A stretch of 64,000 bases of DNA, from positions 407,898 to 471,897 of the forward strand of contig NZ_QKLF01000003.1 in assembly GCF_003224335.1 (NCBI RefSeq). The letters run 5' to 3'. This document shows positions 16,774 through 25,628 of the stretch, in pieces (within the stretch, counting starts at the first letter, position 1; the number at the start of each line of letters is the position of its first letter). A model generated the notes under the pieces. The model saw only the letters and a program-made list of their open reading frames with translations. It did not search any database and was not told where the DNA came from. The stretch comes from Curtobacterium sp. MCJR17_055. GTDB lineage: Bacteria > Actinomycetota > Actinomycetes > Actinomycetales > Microbacteriaceae. Made by a program: the position numbers and the translations under genes.

Positions 16774-18726
16774 CTAACCCGTCGCCCCGCGGACGAAGGC
16801 ACGGGCGAAGGTCCACGGTGCGTCGGTCACGCCCGAGCACATGTACGTGGGGATCGACGGGGTGCACGGCTGGTCGCGAGTGACCTCCCACCATGCGAGC
16901 ACCTCGATCCCGTGCGCGACGGACCAGCGGGCGAGGTCCTCGGCGTCCGTCCGTGTGAACACCTCCCCGGTGTCGTTGCGGCCGATCATCGGGGTGATGC
17001 CGATCGCCGACAGCCGCTCCTGGGCCGTCCACCCGGCGTACGCGGGCACCGAGGCGAGCTGCGCGGCGGTCGACGTCGCAGCGTCCTGCGCCGCCGTCGC
17101 CATGCGCTGCGGACCGGTGCCGTAGTCCATCGCCATGACGTTCACCGCCGCGATCCGGACCCCCGCAGCCGCCAGCCCGGCGACCGCGGCGAGGCCCTCG
17201 CGGGTGAGTCCGGTCGGCATCACGGGGAGGGTCAGCGACACCTCGAGACTGCGGCCCTTCGCCGCCTGGGCCCGGACGACCCCGGCGACCGCCACGGCGC
17301 GACGCTCGTTCGCAGCCGTGTCGGACAGCGCAGCGCCCTCGATGTCCAGGTCGATGCGGTCGACGCCGAACCGGTCGACCACCTGCTGGTAGGCCGCCTG
17401 CAGCTCCGCCGGGTCCGTGCACCGCAGCGCGAGCTCGTCGTTGACCGCGCCGCCGAACGACACGACCACCCGACCGCCGGTCTGCTGGAACGCGGCGATG
17501 TTCCCCGCGAAGTCCTGCGGGCCGCCGATCCGGTAGGCGTCGAAGCCGGCCCATGCGGGCGTGCAGGGGCTGCCGCCGTTGTCCGAGACGATGAAGGCGA
17601 GCGTGAATGCGCGGACGCCGGTCGCGGCCGCGGAGCTCCGGAGATCGGCGGTCGGCCAGAGGCCCATGTCGACGTACGGTGCGACCAGCGTGTCACCGAC
17701 GTGCGGCGCGGGGAGCGGCATCGGAGCCGGCGCGGCCGGGGTCGGGACCTGGGTCGGTACCGGTGCCGGTGCCGGTACGGTCGGGCTGGGTGTCGGGGTC
17801 GGCGCGGACCCGGGCCCTGCCGTCGGGTCGGACTCGCTCGCGACCGTGCAGGCGACGTCCCGGCCCGCGGGGAGTCCCACGATGCTGCAGCCCGTCGGCA
17901 CCCGGCCCCCGCCGGGGGTCGAGATCGAGGTCAACCCGAAGGACGTCGCGGCGCTCGGGTCGAGGCCCCTGGCCCAGGACGGAGCGGTCGCGGTGAAGCC
18001 GTCGCTCGTGGTCGTCGCGGTGGCGTCCCAGATCTCGGCGACGCGCGCGGCGTACACGAACCGCACCTGCCAGGGGTCGAGGCGGACGGACGACCGGTTC
18101 GTGACGGTCACCGAGGACTGGGAGCCGGACGGCCACGCGTCGACGGTGCGCCAGCCGACGACGACGGAGCCGTCCTTGTGCGCGACGGGCGGTCCCGCGG
18201 TCGGCGTCGGAGTCGTCGAGGGCGTCGGGACCGGTGCCGCCGTCGGCACCGGGGTCGGGCCTCCCGTGCCGGGTGTCGCGGGACCGCCGTTCACCGAGCA
18301 GGGCACCGACGCCCCGACGACGGTGCACGCCGTGGGGACGCGCTTCGCGCCGGACACCTTGCGCGAGTCGACCCGGAACGTCGCCCGACCACCCGCGGCG
18401 AGGTCGACGCGTCGGGTGGGACCGGCGACGGTGAACGACCGGCTCGTGCTCGCGACCTTGCGGGCGTCGCGGATCACCACGGCCTTCGACTCGTACGACA
18501 GCAGGACACGCCACCCGCGCAGCTTCGCGGAGCCGCCGTTCGCGACCGTGACCGTGGAGCGGAAGCCGGTGCGCCAGCTCGACGTGTTCTCCCACGTGAC
18601 GTCCACCCGGGCGGCGGTACCGGCGGCAGCCGACGTCACGCCGGGCACGGCGACGACCGCAGTGCTCACCACCGCGAGGAGGAGCGCTGCGGGCAGCACC
18701 TTCCGGAACCCTGAGCGCAGACGCAT
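16774..18726 (-). CDS. secreted GH18 (chitinase-like) protein with two carbohydrate-binding modules
   Basis: About 650 residues. After a signal peptide (MRLRSGFRKVLPAALLLAVV...SAAAG) come two CBM2-like modules of about 100 residues, each with WENTSSWRTGFRSTVTV or WRTVDAWPSGSQSSVTV and a C...VPCSVN / C...VACTV end, joined by Pro/Thr linkers. A GH18 domain follows: APYVDMGLWP, VVVSFGGAVN and the catalytic DRIDLDIEG (Glu near residue 463), then VMAMDYG. It is probably exported to bind and cleave chitin or a related glycan. A GGGAGG site seven bases before ATG 18726 favours this start over GTG 18780. Confidence 0.9.
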   Translation of the reverse strand: MRLRSGFRKVLPAALLLAVVSTAVVAVPGVTSAAAGTAARVDVTWENTSSWRTGFRSTVTVANGGSAKLRGWRVLLSYESKAVVIRDARKVASTSRSFTVAGPTRRVDLAAGGRATFRVDSRKVSGAKRVPTACTVVGASVPCSVNGGPATPGTGGPTPVPTAAPVPTPSTTPTPTAGPPVAHKDGSVVVGWRTVDAWPSGSQSSVTVTNRSSVRLDPWQVRFVYAARVAEIWDATATTTSDGFTATAPSWARGLDPSAATSFGLTSISTPGGGRVPTGCSIVGLPAGRDVACTVASESDPTAGPGSAPTPTPSPTVPAPAPVPTQVPTPAAPAPMPLPAPHVGDTLVAPYVDMGLWPTADLRSSAAATGVRAFTLAFIVSDNGGSPCTPAWAGFDAYRIGGPQDFAGNIAAFQQTGGRVVVSFGGAVNDELALRCTDPAELQAAYQQVVDRFGVDRIDLDIEGAALSDTAANERRAVAVAGVVRAQAAKGRSLEVSLTLPVMPTGLTREGLAAVAGLAAAGVRIAAVNVMAMDYGTGPQRMATAAQDAATSTAAQLASVPAYAGWTAQERLSAIGITPMIGRNDTGEVFTRTDAEDLARWSVAHGIEVLAWWEVTRDQPCTPSIPTYMCSGVTDAPWTFARAFVRGATG

Positions 18727-18847
18727 CGCGGTCGCCTCCCGTCGGAGCGTGTCGGTCCCCCTGCGGGCCGACGTCTTCACCCGGGGGTATCGGCGGCTCG
18801 TCGCGGCTCGTCAGTGTCGGGGACGGTCCTCCACCGGAACCGGGGTG

Positions 18848-20044
18848 TCAGAGCGACTCGAGCACGTCGAGCGCCCGCTGCACCCCGTGCTCCCGCCGCA
18901 TGATCCGGCCCACGTCGGTCGCACGCTCCCGGCGGGACGAGGCGTCGAGCATCGCCGGCACGAGGGTGCTCGCGGACAGGCGGCGCAGTGGGATCGGAGC
19001 GGCGGCCATCCCCTGTCGATGCAGCTGGGCAGCCCAGAACGGCTGGTCGGCGGTGACGGGGACGACGACGGCGGGGACGCCAGCTCGGGCGACGGCGTGT
19101 GAGGTGCCCGCTCCGCCGTGGTGCACGGCGAGCGACGCGCCCGGCAGCACGGCGTCGAACGGTGCCGACCGCACCGCCAGCACATCCGGGCCGTGGCACT
19201 CGGGAGGCAGCGCCAGTCCACCCCACCCGGTGACGAGCAGCACCCGCAGCCCGTGGGCGCGGGCCGCCGAGACGACCGCGCCTCCCCGAGCAGCTGCGTC
19301 CCCCCTCGCCATCGAGCCGAACGAGGCGACGACGTAGGGGCCGCCCGTCAGGAAGGCGCTGACGACGCGGTCCGGGCTCGCGGTCCCGGCCTCGTCGTAC
19401 CAGGCCCCCGTCTGGTGCACCCGTTCCGGCCAGTCGTCGGGCCGCGGCAGCAACTCCGGGCTCACGGCCATGAGGGTCGCACGTGACGGCGACCGTCGGG
19501 CGGGACGACGACCGTCCGGCAGCCCGGCAGCGGCGTGCGCCACGTCGGCGTCGAAGAACCGTGCAACGGTGCGCGGTACGGCGTAGGTGGACCGGTTGTG
19601 AGCGCCGAGGTCGCGCGTGGCCGTCGGGCCACCGGCGGCGGGGAAGCGCTCACTCGGGGTGGCCACCGGCGCGAACTCCACCAGCACGCGGGGCACGGCG
19701 AGCGAGTCCGCCACCATCGGCGCGCTGAGGACGAGCGGGTGGTGCACCACCACGTCGGGGCCGAACGCGACCGTCTCCCGCACCGCGGCCGCGAACATCC
19801 GACGCATCGCGGGCCGCACCTCCGCACGCAGGTGGTGCGCGAGAGCCCAGGGCGTCCGACCAGCCGGGCGGAGCACCCGCTGCACGTCCAGACCGAGGGC
19901 CACGGTCTCCACCCCCTCGGGCGCGGGCGCGTCGTCGGGCAGGGCGAGCCGGACCTCGTGACCGCGGGACGCGGCGAGTCGCGCCAGGGCTGCGAACGGC
20001 TCCACGTCGCCCCGGGTGCCGGCGGTCAGCAGCATCATGCGCAT
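18848..20044 (-). CDS. GT1 (UGT/MGT-type) glycosyltransferase
   Basis: A 398-residue enzyme starting MRMMLLTAGTRGDVEPFAAL, the GT1 signature of sterol, macrolide and carotenoid glucosyltransferases. The donor site reads LAVHHGGAGTSHAVARAGVPAVVVPVTADQPFWA. It is divergent from the UbiA/CrtI pair with a 62-base shared gap. A role in glycosylating the carotenoid made by that pair is attractive but only inferred. Confidence 0.87.
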   Translation of the reverse strand: MRMMLLTAGTRGDVEPFAALARLAASRGHEVRLALPDDAPAPEGVETVALGLDVQRVLRPAGRTPWALAHHLRAEVRPAMRRMFAAAVRETVAFGPDVVVHHPLVLSAPMVADSLAVPRVLVEFAPVATPSERFPAAGGPTATRDLGAHNRSTYAVPRTVARFFDADVAHAAAGLPDGRRPARRSPSRATLMAVSPELLPRPDDWPERVHQTGAWYDEAGTASPDRVVSAFLTGGPYVVASFGSMARGDAAARGGAVVSAARAHGLRVLLVTGWGGLALPPECHGPDVLAVRSAPFDAVLPGASLAVHHGGAGTSHAVARAGVPAVVVPVTADQPFWAAQLHRQGMAAAPIPLRRLSASTLVPAMLDASSRRERATDVGRIMRREHGVQRALDVLESL

Positions 20045-20093
20045 CCCCCCAGTCTGGCCGGGACGCCGCTGACCGAGGTCGAGGCGGGCCGGG

Positions 20094-20099
20094 TACGCT
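20094..20099 (+). promoter_or_regulatory. -10 element of a leaderless transcript
   Basis: TACGCT lies seven bases before the GTG at 20107 of the prenyltransferase gene, without a ribosome site. Confidence 0.5.
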
Positions 20100-20106
20100 C
20101 GGTCGC

Positions 20107-21003
20107 GTGACTGACGGCAGTGAGCGGGTGTCGCGCACAGCACCGTCGGAGATCGGCGCGGCCGTGCGCCGACTGGTCCACATCTCGCGCCCCGTGCTCT
20201 GGATCAACACCATCGGCTCCGGGCTCGTCGCCGTGTGGCTCACCGGCGCGCTGTTCGACGTGCGGGCACTGCCGGTCATCCTGTGGCTCACCCTGCCGTT
20301 CAACCTGCTCATCTACGGCGTCAACGACATCTACGACCAGGACACGGACGCGGCCAACCCCCGCAAGGGCTCCATCGAGGGTGCCAGGATCCGACAGTCC
20401 GAGGTGCGACTCATCGCCTGGGCGGTCGCGGTCGTCAACGTCCCGTTCCTCGTCGGCTTCCTCCTGACGCTGCCGCTCCTCGCGAACGCGGCGATCCTGC
20501 TCTACGTCGGCGTGTTCGTCTTCTACTCGGCGCCGCCGCTGCGCTTCAAGGCGCGGCCGTTCCTCGACTCGCTGAGCAACGCCGCCTACGCACTGCCACT
20601 CGTCATCGTGCCCGCGGCCCTCGCGGTGACGCCGGTCTGGCCCGCGGCCATCGGTCTGATGGCCTGGAGCGTGGCGAAGCACGCCTTCGATGCGGTCCAG
20701 GACATCGTCGAGGACCGTGACGCGGGCATCGCCACCACCGCAGTGCGGCTCGGCGCGCGCGGCACGGCTCTCTGGAGCGGGGCCTGGTGGATCGTCTCGA
20801 CGGCGCTGTTCGCCGTGGTGAGCGTGCCGGTGGCCGCCGTCAACCTCCTGATCGCCGGCATCCTCGTGGTGCGCCTGTTCCGGGACCCGACGCCGGAGAC
20901 CGGGCACCGCCTCTACCGTCTGTCGGTCGCCTTCCCGTACATCGCCGGGTCGTTCGCCGGCGTACTGCTCATGGTCTGGATCGTGCTGGGAGGTGCCTCG
21001 TGA
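20107..21003 (+). CDS. UbiA-family prenyltransferase (lycopene elongase-like)
   Basis: A 298-residue integral membrane enzyme with eight or so hydrophobic segments. The first Asp motif is NDIYDQDTDAANPRKGS and the second is DIVEDRDAGIATT, the two prenyl-diphosphate sites of UbiA enzymes. Together with the CrtI-like gene that overlaps its stop (GTGA) it resembles CrtEb/LbtBC-type lycopene elongases that make C50 carotenoids in Microbacteriaceae and Corynebacterium. The other carotenoid genes are not in the window, so the substrate remains inferred. Confidence 0.85.
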   Translation: MTDGSERVSRTAPSEIGAAVRRLVHISRPVLWINTIGSGLVAVWLTGALFDVRALPVILWLTLPFNLLIYGVNDIYDQDTDAANPRKGSIEGARIRQSEVRLIAWAVAVVNVPFLVGFLLTLPLLANAAILLYVGVFVFYSAPPLRFKARPFLDSLSNAAYALPLVIVPAALAVTPVWPAAIGLMAWSVAKHAFDAVQDIVEDRDAGIATTAVRLGARGTALWSGAWWIVSTALFAVVSVPVAAVNLLIAGILVVRLFRDPTPETGHRLYRLSVAFPYIAGSFAGVLLMVWIVLGGAS

Positions 21004-22433
21004 GCCGCATAGTCGTCGTCGGCGGCGGGATCGGCGGCCTCACCGCCGCCGCGCTGCTCGCGCACGCCGGCCACCGCGTCACCCTGCTCGAGGCCTCCAC
21101 CGAGCTCGGCGGCAAGAGCCGACGCATCCAGCTGGGCGAGGACCGCATCGACACCGGGCCGTCGTTGATGACGTTCCCGGCGGTGTGGGACGAGCTGCTT
21201 CGACGGCTCGGCAACGGCGGGCCCGCCGCCGACCGCGCCCGCGACGCCGGGCACCTCGACCTGGTGCGGATGCCGGAGGTGGGCCGCTACTTCTTCAACG
21301 ACGACGAGACCTCCCTGCCGGTGGCCCCCGGTCACCCCTGGTACGCCGCCTGGCGACGGTTCTCCGACCTGCACGCACCCCTCGCGGACGACGTGACCGA
21401 GTTGCTGCTCGCCGACCCCCTCGACCGAGCCGCCCTCCCCGCTCTCCGGAGACTGTTGGCCGTCTACGGCTCCCGCCTCACCACGCGCGCGTACCTCGAC
21501 GGCCTCCCCTGGCTGCCCGACGGGCTGCGCGAGGTGATCGCGATCCACACCCTCAACGCTGGCGTGTCGCCCGCACGCACGCCGGCCCTCTACGCGAGCA
21601 TGCCGGCGATCATGGCGGAGACCGGGGCATGGGTGCCGCGCGGTGGCGTCTACGAGATCGTGCTCGCGCTGGGTCGGCTGGCCGAGGCGGCCGGGGTCGA
21701 CGTCCGCACCGGCGAGGCCGTCACCCGCATCGAGCGTGGATCGGTCACGACCGATGTGGGTCGTCACCCCGCCGACCTCGTCGTCAGCGCCCTGGACGCC
21801 GATCGGCTCACCACGCTGATGGGTCCGTCGCGGGTCCCCACGCTCCCCCGTCTGCGCCCCCGCGCCCTCTCCTGCTCGGCCATCGCCCTGTACGGCGTGC
21901 TGCGGGAGGAACTGCCGGCGGACCTCGCCACGCACAGCGTGGTGCTGCCGACGAAGCCCGCCGCGCTCCACCGCAGCCTCGAGGCGGGCGACGAGCCGGC
22001 GGAGACCATGGTGTTCGTCAACCAGTACCGCGCGGGCGAGGTCTACCCGAACCCGCGCAGCACCGTCGGCATCCTGCTCACCGCCCCCGCCGACGGCGGT
22101 CACTACACGGCCGAGCACCCGTTCGTGCGGCGCGAGGTCGACCGCGTCTCACGCGCGATGGGGCTCGACCGGCCGATCACCGACCTCATCGACGAGCAGA
22201 CGGTGCTCGATCCGCAGTACTACGGCGGCGGCGGCGAACCACACGGCGCGCTGTACGGCGCGGCGCGTCCGCCGTGGCTCAGCGGGCCGTTCCACCGTCC
22301 CTCGTACAACGACCCCTGGCGGCCGTGGCTGTGGCGCGTCGGCGCGTCGGTGCACCCTGGCGGCGGTGTCCCCGCCGTGGTGGGCGGCGCGATGATCGCG
22401 GTGAACCGGCTGCTGAAGTCGACCCCGGTCTGA
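21000..22433 (+). CDS. CrtI/CrtD-like phytoene desaturase family oxidoreductase
   Basis: A 477-residue FAD protein. The N-terminus is SRIVVVGGGIGGLTAAALLA, followed by LLEASTELGGKSRRI. The C-terminal FAD segment is GASVHPGGGVPAVVGGAMIA. It matches the phytoene desaturase/carotenoid oxygenase family. The GTG start overlaps the prenyltransferase stop. With no phytoene synthase or GGPP synthase nearby, this may be a later tailoring step instead of the main desaturase. Confidence 0.88.
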   Translation: MSRIVVVGGGIGGLTAAALLAHAGHRVTLLEASTELGGKSRRIQLGEDRIDTGPSLMTFPAVWDELLRRLGNGGPAADRARDAGHLDLVRMPEVGRYFFNDDETSLPVAPGHPWYAAWRRFSDLHAPLADDVTELLLADPLDRAALPALRRLLAVYGSRLTTRAYLDGLPWLPDGLREVIAIHTLNAGVSPARTPALYASMPAIMAETGAWVPRGGVYEIVLALGRLAEAAGVDVRTGEAVTRIERGSVTTDVGRHPADLVVSALDADRLTTLMGPSRVPTLPRLRPRALSCSAIALYGVLREELPADLATHSVVLPTKPAALHRSLEAGDEPAETMVFVNQYRAGEVYPNPRSTVGILLTAPADGGHYTAEHPFVRREVDRVSRAMGLDRPITDLIDEQTVLDPQYYGGGGEPHGALYGAARPPWLSGPFHRPSYNDPWRPWLWRVGASVHPGGGVPAVVGGAMIAVNRLLKSTPV

Positions 22434-22454
22434 CACGGGGGCGTCAGACGGGCC

Positions 22455-23174
22455 CTACGGCTTCGCGCCGACGACCGCCTGCGTGATCGCGACCGTCATG
22501 CGCGGTCCGAGGTACCGCTTCGCCGTCGCGACGCTCGGGTGCACGCCGTCGCCCTTCCCGGTGCCGGCGACCCAGCCGTTGTCGATGCGGCGCACGGACG
22601 AGAACGGGTCCACCCATCCCCATCCACGCGAGGACGCGTACTCCTGCAGGGACCGGTTCAGGACGAAGCCCTGCGCGCGTCGGTCGACGTGGTTGCCCGC
22701 CTGGTCCGTGACGTCGCACGGCGGGATCGCCGCGACGACCACGTGCCGTGCGCGCACCTTCCCGACGATCGTGCTGATGTTCTTCCGCACGGTCGACGGA
22801 CCGACCCTGGTCCGGACGTCACCGACGCCGACCATGACGACGAGGACGTCGGCGTCCTGCCGCGTGACCCGGTCCGCCACCGTCGCCGAGGTGTCGCCGC
22901 CCCGCCCGACGCCGCCGACGGACGTCGCGCGGCTCGTCGACACGTACTTCGTCCACGACCAGGTGTTCGACGCCTGTGTGACGCTGTCGCCGGCGAACGT
23001 GAACGACACCGGAGCGGTGGCACGGGCGGCCGCCGGCGTGGCGTCGGGTGCGGTCCCGTTCGGGAGGACCGCCACCGTCGCGACCGTGGCGCTGACGAGG
23101 ACGGCGGAGAGGAGCCCGAGGAGACGGGGCGGAACCGATCGGGGCACGGTGGAGAACCTAGCGGATGCCGGCAC
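22455..23174 (-). CDS. secreted SGNH/GDSL hydrolase
   Basis: A 239-residue protein with an N-terminal signal or anchor segment (LLGLLSAVLVSATVATVAVL). Block I is FAGDSVTQ with the catalytic serine; block V is DGVHPS with Asp and His. The block III position reads MVGVGD, so the usual Asn of GxND is replaced. It probably deacylates a cell-surface polymer; the substrate is unknown. It is convergent with the CrtI-like gene (21-base gap). Confidence 0.85.
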   Translation of the reverse strand: MPASARFSTVPRSVPPRLLGLLSAVLVSATVATVAVLPNGTAPDATPAAARATAPVSFTFAGDSVTQASNTWSWTKYVSTSRATSVGGVGRGGDTSATVADRVTRQDADVLVVMVGVGDVRTRVGPSTVRKNISTIVGKVRARHVVVAAIPPCDVTDQAGNHVDRRAQGFVLNRSLQEYASSRGWGWVDPFSSVRRIDNGWVAGTGKGDGVHPSVATAKRYLGPRMTVAITQAVVGAKP

Positions 23175-23295
23175 CCCGCGGTCGCGTCAGCCCGCGGTCG
23201 CCTCACCCTGGCGCGGACCACGTCGGGTCTGCTGGGGCGCCGCGGTCATCCCGTCGGCCTGCCCCGTGGTGGCACCCGTCTGGGACGATCAGAGC

Positions 23296-24333
23296 ATGCC
23301 CACTGACGGACGACCCCTCGCACGCCTCGGCTTCCTGACCATCGGGACCTTCGACCCGGCCCGCCCCGCTGCCGGTCACGAGGACACGCTCCGCGTCATC
23401 GAACGCGCCGAGGCGCTCGGCCTCGACAGCGCGTGGCTCCGGCACCGGCACCTGCAGCACGGCGTCTCCTCCCCCGTCGCGGTGATGGCGGCCGCGTCGC
23501 AGCGCACCAGCCGCATCGCGCTCGGGACGGCCGTCACCCCGATCGGCGCGGAGAACCCGTTCCGTCTCGCCGAGGACCTCGCCACCGTGGACGTGCTCCT
23601 CGACGGACGACTCAACCCGGGCTTCTCCGTCGGGACCCCGATGAACTTCGACCTCTACCGCGAGGCGATCTACCCGGACACCGCCGAGCACGAGGACCTC
23701 GGCAACGCCCGGCTCCTGCGCTTCCGGGACCTCGTGCGCGGCGACGCGGTCGTCCCCGTCGCCGAGCGGCGCGGGTTCGAGGAGTTCGCCACCGGAGTCC
23801 AGCCGCACAGTCCGGGGCTCGTCGACCGGCTCTGGTACGGCACGGGCAGCACGGCGTCCGCGGTCTGGGCGGCCCGCAACGGGTTCCACCTGCTCACCTC
23901 GAGCGTCACGCGGAGCGAGATCGGGACCGACTTCGCCGCGAACCAGCGCGCCCAGGTCGACGCCTACCTCGACGCACACCCCGACCCGAGCACCGCGCGC
24001 GTCTCCCAGGGCCTCGTGGTGATCCCGACGGACACCGCCACACGGGAGCAGGAGGCGCGGTACCGGGCCTACGCCGAACGCCGCGCCGGCCGTGTCGGTG
24101 TCCCGACGGGTCCGGCGGGACTGTTGTTCGCCGCGGACCTCGTCGGCTCGTCGGTCGAGATCGCGGACCGGCTCCGCGCCGACGCGGGGTACCAGGTCGC
24201 CACCGAGGTCGCGTTCGCACTGCCGTTCTCCTTCGAGCCCGACGAGTACGCGCAGATCGTCTCGGACATCGCCGAGCGACTCGGGCCGGAACTCGGGTGG
24301 GCGCCGCACGACAGCGAGTCCAGCCAGTCCTGA
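23296..24333 (+). CDS. LLM-class flavin-dependent oxidoreductase
   Basis: A 345-residue luciferase-like TIM-barrel protein: LGFLTIGTFDP, SAWLRHRHLQHGVSSPVAVM, RIALGTAVTPIGAENPFRLAEDLATVD and the C-terminal ADLVGSSVEIADRL. These features point to an FMN- or F420-dependent monooxygenase or reductase. A GACGAT hexamer six bases before ATG suggests a leaderless message. It stands alone, followed by a hairpin. Confidence 0.88.
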   Translation: MPTDGRPLARLGFLTIGTFDPARPAAGHEDTLRVIERAEALGLDSAWLRHRHLQHGVSSPVAVMAAASQRTSRIALGTAVTPIGAENPFRLAEDLATVDVLLDGRLNPGFSVGTPMNFDLYREAIYPDTAEHEDLGNARLLRFRDLVRGDAVVPVAERRGFEEFATGVQPHSPGLVDRLWYGTGSTASAVWAARNGFHLLTSSVTRSEIGTDFAANQRAQVDAYLDAHPDPSTARVSQGLVVIPTDTATREQEARYRAYAERRAGRVGVPTGPAGLLFAADLVGSSVEIADRLRADAGYQVATEVAFALPFSFEPDEYAQIVSDIAERLGPELGWAPHDSESSQS

Positions 24334-24339
24334 GAACGA

Positions 24340-24368
24340 CGAAGAGTCCCGTTTCCCGGGGACTCGTT
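24340..24368. terminator. hairpin terminator after the LLM oxidoreductase
   Basis: GAGTCCC (24344-24350) pairs with GGGACTC (24359-24365). It is preceded by GAGAACGACGAAG, a sequence also found in front of the hairpin at 26690. Confidence 0.7.
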
Positions 24369-24397
24369 GACGGCCTCGACCAGTGCTTTCCCTGACG

Positions 24398-24616
24398 TCA
24401 GCCCACGGTCGGCATGCGTTCCGGTTCGACGGATTCCACCCGCTCATCTGTCCAGTACGACGACGACGGGTCACCAGTCGGCCCAACAGACGTCAGCGGC
24501 GCCGGAGTCACCGTCTGTCCTCCACTGTCACCAGCGGACGTGCCGTTGCCGCACCCGCTAAGCAAGACAGCAGCAGCGGAAACCACTCCCACCGTGAGCA
24601 GCCGTCGCAGCATCAT
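24398..24616 (-). CDS. small predicted lipoprotein, function unknown
   Basis: A 72-residue product starting MMLRRLLTVGVVSAAAVLLS with the lipobox LLSGC (Cys22), then a short polar tail rich in Ser, Gly and Thr. The signal sequence and lipobox are convincing, so the protein should be exported and lipid-anchored. No domain is recognised. The ribosome site is weak. It converges with the LLM oxidoreductase and lies at the edge of a less GC-biased stretch. The 222 bases to the next gene (24617-24838) show no convincing gene. Confidence 0.6.
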   Translation of the reverse strand: MMLRRLLTVGVVSAAAVLLSGCGNGTSAGDSGGQTVTPAPLTSVGPTGDPSSSYWTDERVESVEPERMPTVG

Positions 24617-24838
24617 CAGCCGATCTCGTTGTCCATGCTCGGCACGTCGTTTCCGTCCGGAGTCATGTTCGGAGCCGACGTCCCACTCACAGTACGCCTC
24701 GACGTCATCCCGGCGGGGCGAGCAGGCCGGAATCGAACTCCAGGGTTCTGCTTGACTGGGCAGCATCGAGCGGGATTCCGGACGTCGTGCCGCATCTGCC
24801 GCCCGACGAGCACGCCACGAAGCACAGGGGGACCACCG

Positions 24839-25585
24839 ATGGCCACACTCACCACCCGGGAACGAGACCGCCGCGCCAACCGGTACCTCCTCGGGACCAT
24901 CGCCGTCGTCGCGGTCATCACCTCGGCCGTCCTGCACCGGCCGGTGCTGAGCAGCGATCCAGTGGCGTTCTGGTTGCCGACGGCGGCCGGGCTCGCGTAC
25001 GGATCCGGGTTGTGGTTCCTCGGCGCGCGGCGAGACTCCAAGTGGCTGTCGAACCTGACCTGGGCCGGATGGCTCGTCGTCTTCTGGGTCCTGCTCTGGA
25101 CGAAGGTCGTCTCCGGCCCGGCGTGGTTCTTGGCCGTCATTGCCGGCGGCCTCGCGGTGACGGCTGCGTTCCCCCGGAAGACCAAGCCGTCGAAGGTGGA
25201 CAAGGTGCCGCTGGCGGCAGCGAAGCCGTGGTCAGGGTCCGATGTCACCGCAGAGCCAACCACCCACACGTTCGGACGCCGCACCGTGCCCGCAGTCACC
25301 ATCACCACCCGGGACGGCGCCACCCGCTTCCGTGTCTCCGAACTCGCAGGGTTCTTCGACAAGGAGACGGACACGGTGGAGTCCATCCCGGGAGAGCGGC
25401 TGACGTTCCTCACCCGGGTCGGCGTCGCAGCGCCCGATTCCGTCATCGGCGAGGCGACAGCTGGTCTGCCAGACGACACCCTCGTGCTCATCGACGAGAA
25501 GGACGATTCCCGCCCGGCCGCAGTGATCGTCGACGAGGACATCGTGACGTTCGAACACTGGGTCCGCACACTGCCGGAGGGCTGA
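24839..25585 (+). CDS. membrane protein of unknown function
   Basis: A 248-residue protein. Four hydrophobic segments lie in residues 18-115 (YLLGTIAVVAVITSAVL, AFWLPTAAGLAYGSGLWFLG, NLTWAGWLVVFWVLLW, FLAVIAGGLAVTAAF), followed by a soluble C-terminal half. An AGGGGG site precedes the ATG. No family is recognised. It is followed by another membrane protein with its own promoter. Confidence 0.75.
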   Translation: MATLTTRERDRRANRYLLGTIAVVAVITSAVLHRPVLSSDPVAFWLPTAAGLAYGSGLWFLGARRDSKWLSNLTWAGWLVVFWVLLWTKVVSGPAWFLAVIAGGLAVTAAFPRKTKPSKVDKVPLAAAKPWSGSDVTAEPTTHTFGRRTVPAVTITTRDGATRFRVSELAGFFDKETDTVESIPGERLTFLTRVGVAAPDSVIGEATAGLPDDTLVLIDEKDDSRPAAVIVDEDIVTFEHWVRTLPEG

Positions 25586-25616
25586 CCGATGGCGCTCGGC
25601 GGTCGGTGCGCTTCGG

Positions 25617-25622
25617 TACGGT
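25617..25622 (+). promoter_or_regulatory. -10 element of a leaderless transcript
   Basis: TACGGT lies six bases before the GTG at 25629, with no ribosome site between. Confidence 0.5.
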
Positions 25623-25628
25623 CGACTC

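Noticed and set aside
24725..24765. A tRNA-like sequence on the minus strand (GGAGTTCGATTCCGG)
   Set aside because: The T-loop resembles a tRNA but the stem does not pair and no acceptor or anticodon arm can be drawn.
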